This document shows, one piece after another, positions 60,165-63,109 of a stretch of DNA of 63,109 nt. The DNA comes from Armatimonadota bacterium. GTDB lineage: Bacteria > Armatimonadota > Hebobacteria > CAIYQO01. The DNA is taken from positions 1 to 63,109 of the forward strand of contig JAKPKV010000038.1 in NCBI GenBank assembly GCA_029553475.1. The letters run 5' to 3'. A model generated the notes under the pieces. It was not told the DNA's origin. It searched no databases and saw only the letters and a program-made list of their open reading frames with translations. The stretch's first letter is position 1, and each line of letters starts with the position of its first letter. The translations under genes and the position numbers were made by a program.

Positions 60165-60929
60165 ATGTATGCATCAATCGTCCTGACCGTCGCCCAGAGC
60201 AAGCGACTCATCGCGAAAGCGGTCGCCGCGCTGCCGGAGGTACGGCGGGCACTGGAGGAAGGCACGGTGGCCATCGGGCGTGGGACGACGAACGCCTACG
60301 TCGCCGAAGAGGTGCTCGGTCACGAGATTCCCAAGGGCGAGTATGTGGCGGGGCGCACCATGCCGAAGCGCGTGCCGGGGAATCTGCTGGGCACGGGGGC
60401 GTATCCCGATATCGTGCTGAAGAAGGGGGAGGCGGTGGACAATGCGACCGTGGTGGGCGCGGTTGCGGAGATGGGCCCGGATGATGTCTTCATCAAAGGC
60501 GGCAACGCGTTGAATTATCCGGAGAGGGTGGTGGGCATCCTCGTCGGCCATCCCACCGGCGGCACCATTGGCGGCACGTACGGCACGATCATCTCACGAA
60601 AAATCCACCTCATCATCCCCATCGGTTTGGAAAAGCTCATTCACGAGGACATCAACGCGCTGTCCCGCGTCACCCGCGACGCGGCAGCCCATCCCGCGGC
60701 GCCGGTGGTCTCGCTCTTTCCGATCACCGGCACGGTGATCACCGAGATCGAAGCGTTCCATCTCCTGTGCGACGTGGAAGCGCGACTGCTCTCCGCCGGC
60801 GGCGTGGCCGGCGCGGAGGGCGCGGTGTGGCTGCTGTTGGAAGGCGGCGCGCGCGAGCTCGACGCGGCGCTGACCCTCTACGAACGCCTGGCTGATGAGC
60901 CGAACCTGGCGGTACATCAACAGACCTGA
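60165..60929 (+). CDS. Conserved protein of unknown function beside Hps-RraA
   Basis: 254 aa, cytoplasmic, with AAGGAG before the ATG. I do not recognise a named family. Conserved-looking features are RGTTNAYVAEEVLG, the glycine-rich GHPTGGTIGGTYGTI block near residue 130, FIKGGNALNYP, and VITEIEAFHLLCDVEARLLSAGGV near the C-terminus. The glycine-rich block could bind a phosphate or nucleotide. It lies 34 bp after the Hps-RraA fusion, so a linked metabolic role with a sugar phosphate or formaldehyde is likely but unproven. Confidence 0.8.
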   Translation: MYASIVLTVAQSKRLIAKAVAALPEVRRALEEGTVAIGRGTTNAYVAEEVLGHEIPKGEYVAGRTMPKRVPGNLLGTGAYPDIVLKKGEAVDNATVVGAVAEMGPDDVFIKGGNALNYPERVVGILVGHPTGGTIGGTYGTIISRKIHLIIPIGLEKLIHEDINALSRVTRDAAAHPAAPVVSLFPITGTVITEIEAFHLLCDVEARLLSAGGVAGAEGAVWLLLEGGARELDAALTLYERLADEPNLAVHQQT

Positions 60930-60957
60930 CGACGATATATACAAGGAGGTGGAGATC

Positions 60958-62148
60958 ATGCCGCGATATCTCGGAATACTGCTGGTGCTCATCGGCCTCG
61001 CCGCCCGCGCGGTTGAGCAGCCGCTCGACGACGCCGTGAAGGTCACCGCCACATCCGCGGGCCACGCCTGGCACTATGCCGCCGAAGACGTCACACTGGA
61101 TGGGAAGACATACTTGAGCTACGCCTACCTGAAGGACGACCAGGGTGAGCGCGCCCGCGGCTGGATCAGCTTCGACGTGACGGGGTGGGGGCGCTTCACG
61201 GCGACGGTGGGCGTGAGCGATGCGTGGAAGAACCACCGCGGCGCGCTCGTCATCGAAGTGGACGGCGAGCAGAAGCACGAGATCACGAAGCGCAGCGGCG
61301 AGAAACCGCACGACGTGGAGCTCTCGCTGGCCGGGGCGAAGACGCTCACCGTCCGCTTCGAGCCCTCCATCCTGCTGGCGGCGCCGACAATGATACGCGC
61401 GGAACAGGTCAACCCGAAGGACGGCGCGGCGATGGTGTGGGTGCCGGCGGGCGAGTTTGTGATGGGGAGCACGGATGCGGACAAAGACGCCGGTTCCGCC
61501 GAGCAGCCCCAGCGCCGCGTCTACCTGGACGGCTACTGGATCTACAAGTACGAGGTGACAGTGGCGCAGTACCGGGCATTCTGCGCGGCCACGATGCGGG
61601 CGCTGCCGAACTTCCCGCTGGGCCGGAGTTGGGCAGGGAAGAGGGGCTGGGCCGACCCGGCGCTGCAAGGGCACCCTATCGTCAACGTCACCTGGCACGA
61701 CGCGACAGCCTACGCTGCCTGGGCGGGGGCGCACCTCCCCACCGAAGCGCAGTGGGAGAAGGCGGCGCGGGGGGCGGATGGGCGCATCTACCCCTGGGGG
61801 AACGCCTGGGACGGGGCGAAGTGCGCGAACTCCTCCAACTCATCGAGCAAGGACATCAGCACCTGGCCGGCCGGCAGTTTCCCGGCGGGCGTAAGCTGGT
61901 GCGGGGCGCACGATATGGCGGGCAATGTGTGGGAGTGGTGCGCGGACTGGTATCAGTCGGAGTACTACCAGACGGCCCCTGCCCGGAATCCCGCCGGTCC
62001 GGCGATGGGTGACTGCCGCGTGCTGCGGGGCGGCTCGTGGGACAACGGCGAGAAGTACTGCCGCGGCGCGGACCGCAACAACTACATCCCGGACTACTGG
62101 TACGGCAGCGTCGGGTTCCGTTGTCTCTCTTTCTCGCCAGGACCGTAA
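60958..62148 (+). CDS. Exported SUMF1/FGE-like protein with NPCBM-like domain
   Basis: 396 aa. The ATG at 60958 has a perfect AAGGAGGTG site. Signal peptide (MPRYLGILLVLIGLAARA), NPCBM-like segment (about 35-135, WISFDVTGWGRFTATVGVSD), then an FGE fold (about 155-396: MVWVPAGEFVMGS, HLPTEAQWEKAARG, YPWGNAWDGAKC, DMAGNVWEWCADWY, LRGGSW). It resembles the protein at 24807 but lacks the PEGA domain. In the catalytic block GGSWDNGEKYCRG only the second cysteine of the C-x4-C pair is present, so FGE activity is doubtful. It may bind glycans. The gene follows the unknown protein by 28 bp. Confidence 0.85.
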   Translation: MPRYLGILLVLIGLAARAVEQPLDDAVKVTATSAGHAWHYAAEDVTLDGKTYLSYAYLKDDQGERARGWISFDVTGWGRFTATVGVSDAWKNHRGALVIEVDGEQKHEITKRSGEKPHDVELSLAGAKTLTVRFEPSILLAAPTMIRAEQVNPKDGAAMVWVPAGEFVMGSTDADKDAGSAEQPQRRVYLDGYWIYKYEVTVAQYRAFCAATMRALPNFPLGRSWAGKRGWADPALQGHPIVNVTWHDATAYAAWAGAHLPTEAQWEKAARGADGRIYPWGNAWDGAKCANSSNSSSKDISTWPAGSFPAGVSWCGAHDMAGNVWEWCADWYQSEYYQTAPARNPAGPAMGDCRVLRGGSWDNGEKYCRGADRNNYIPDYWYGSVGFRCLSFSPGP

Positions 62149-62398
62149 ATTTCCCCTTATCCCATAGCGCCTTTTTCCCTTACGCGGGGGCAGGGCTTGT
62201 CCGCCATAGCCTGGAAGGCGACGGCGGAAGCCCCCGCAATCCGCCAGGATGGCGGCAGGCGCGTAGCGCCTGCGCGACCGGCAAACGGAAACAGCGAATA
62301 GCGGAGGCGTGTGCGGATGACGGAGGCCTGCGCCGGCCTCACCGCGCTGGAAGAGTTGATGCGGGCGGTGTACGCCGACCCCGGATAAGGAGCACACA
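62149..62398. other. 250-bp intergenic stretch with a possible micro-ORF
   Basis: No convincing gene. A 23-codon frame at 62317-62388 has GGAGG upstream and ends just before the KDPG aldolase start. It reads like a relic or a leader peptide. Confidence 0.3.
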
Positions 62399-63052
62399 GT
62401 GAGAACCCCTGCGGAGGTAATTGCGGGCGTGAAAGCCTGCGGCGTGGTGGCGGTGATTCGCGCGGATACCGCCGACGAAGCCCTGGGCGCGGTACATGCC
62501 GTGCGCGAGGGCGGCGTGCTGGCGATTGAAGTGACCTTCACCGTGCCGAATGCGGAACAGATCATCGCCAGGCTTGCCGGCGAATTGGGCGATGATGTCT
62601 ATCTGGGCGCCGGCACGGTGACCACGGTGGAGCAGGCGAAGATGGCCATCGAAGCGGGCGCGCAGTACATGGTGAGCCCGGCGTACGATGCCGAGGTGTT
62701 CGCCTACGCGACGGGCCGGAACGTCGCCTTCTTCCCCGGCGTGCTCACCCCCACGGAGGTGCTGGCGGCGAAAAAGGCGGGCGCGGAAGTCTTCAAAATC
62801 TTCCCCTCCTCCCGCATGGGACCCGCCTACCTGAAAGACCTGCGCGCCCCCTTCCCCGGCCTGCAGTTGCTGCCCACCGGCGGCATTGACGTGCACAACG
62901 CTGCCGACTACATCACGGCCGGCGCCATGGCGCTGGGCGTTGGCGGCAAGCTGGTGGACCGCGCGGCGATCAAGGCCGGCAATTGGACCGCGCTCACCGC
63001 GACCGCGAAAGAACTGATGCGCGTGGTCGCGGCGGCGCGCGCCGCGCTGTAA
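62399..63052 (+). CDS. eda: KDPG aldolase family protein
   Basis: 217 aa, normal length. The enzyme cleaves 2-keto-3-deoxy-6-phosphogluconate to pyruvate and glyceraldehyde 3-phosphate, in Entner-Doudoroff or uronate catabolism. Diagnostic sites are AIEVTFTVPNAEQ (catalytic glutamate), YLGAGTV, VSPAYD, FFPGVLTPTE and VFKIFPSS (Schiff-base lysine), with LPTGGI near the phosphate site. The GTG start has AAGGAG seven bases away. Closely related KHG or 2-dehydro-3-deoxy-galactonate aldolases share these motifs, so the substrate may differ. It suits the uronic-acid lyases predicted in the window. Confidence 0.9.
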   Translation: MRTPAEVIAGVKACGVVAVIRADTADEALGAVHAVREGGVLAIEVTFTVPNAEQIIARLAGELGDDVYLGAGTVTTVEQAKMAIEAGAQYMVSPAYDAEVFAYATGRNVAFFPGVLTPTEVLAAKKAGAEVFKIFPSSRMGPAYLKDLRAPFPGLQLLPTGGIDVHNAADYITAGAMALGVGGKLVDRAAIKAGNWTALTATAKELMRVVAAARAAL

Positions 63053-63066
63053 GCTCTTTGACACAG

Positions 63067-63109
63067 CCGTCCCCCGGATTGAAATCCGGGGCTGGAGCCA
63101 CGAAGTCCA
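63067..63109. repeat. Dispersed two-hairpin repeat, copy 2 (truncated by window)
   Basis: These 43 bp are identical to 26566-26608. The second hairpin is cut by the window edge. It lies 15 bp after the eda stop codon. Confidence 0.8.

Noticed and set aside
62317-62388. 23-codon micro-ORF before eda
   Set aside because: Too short to separate from chance. It is mentioned only in the intergenic note.
1-63109. tRNA or rRNA genes
   Set aside because: I looked through intergenic gaps for cloverleaf-like sequences and rRNA signatures by eye and found none; a dedicated scan would be needed to exclude them.

Overview
The window is high-GC, gene-dense bacterial chromosome. It holds about 33 protein genes, no RNA gene that I could recognise, no CRISPR array and no complete transposon. 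Most starts carry a clear AGGAG-type ribosome binding site, and a few sigma70-like promoters can be read. Several things suggest a free-living, polysaccharide-degrading bacterium of the Armatimonadota or a Planctomycetota/Lentisphaerota-like group: very large exported carbohydrate-active enzymes, a GH172 (DUF2961) protein, FGE/SUMF1-like exported proteins, exported PQQ-type and TolB-type beta-propellers, and sugar-nucleotide chemistry. That placement is inference only; there is no rRNA or ribosomal protein gene here to test it.

Layout. 1-5.6 kb: the 3' end of an MrfA-type helicase, uppP, a glycosidase-like protein and a Gfo/Idh/MocA oxidoreductase. 5.7-14 kb: a large exported heparinase-like protein, two exported beta-propellers and an ankyrin-PAS-PAS protein. 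14-21 kb: two tandem small exported paralogues, leuB, a nucleotidyltransferase-sugar kinase fusion, uvsE and a hexose-6-phosphate mutarotase. 21.5-32 kb: a DUF2249 protein behind a possible Crp/Fnr-type site, a GH172 protein, an FGE-like protein with a PEGA domain, an SGNH hydrolase-acyl-CoA synthetase fusion, a five-bladed-propeller glycosidase-like protein and a TetR-epimerase operon. 32-48.6 kb: GH42, a nitronate monooxygenase-like protein, then an apparent operon of an exported acetolactate decarboxylase, a GH78 rhamnosidase, a heparinase-like protein, a TIM-barrel glycosidase and a GATase/HEAT protein, followed by a membrane-anchored unknown protein. 48.9-58.5 kb (minus strand): a small ORF, a metallophosphoesterase, mutL and a tightly overlapping module MoxR ATPase - DUF5682 - VWA - double-SWIM protein. 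58.8-63.1 kb: an Hps-RraA fusion, a conserved unknown protein, a second FGE-like protein and KDPG aldolase.

The genes read mainly as sugar foraging. Exported enzymes cut plant or microbial polysaccharides (rhamnose, galactose, fructose/arabinose and uronic-acid polymers), and cytoplasmic enzymes process the products (mutarotase, GHMP kinase/nucleotidyltransferase, KDPG aldolase, Hps). The most intriguing block is the MoxR-DUF5682-VWA-SWIM module. It has no established biochemical function that I know of, and its DUF5682 member carries motifs that could form an enzyme active site. The moxR gene is split by one base, which must be resolved before the module is called active.

The intergenic DNA is rich in perfect palindromes and dispersed repeats. 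They include a 43-bp element present twice with 100% identity, a 31-bp-arm palindrome, a 25-bp-arm palindrome, a compound multi-arm structure and a 176-bp MITE-like element with 38-bp inverted ends.
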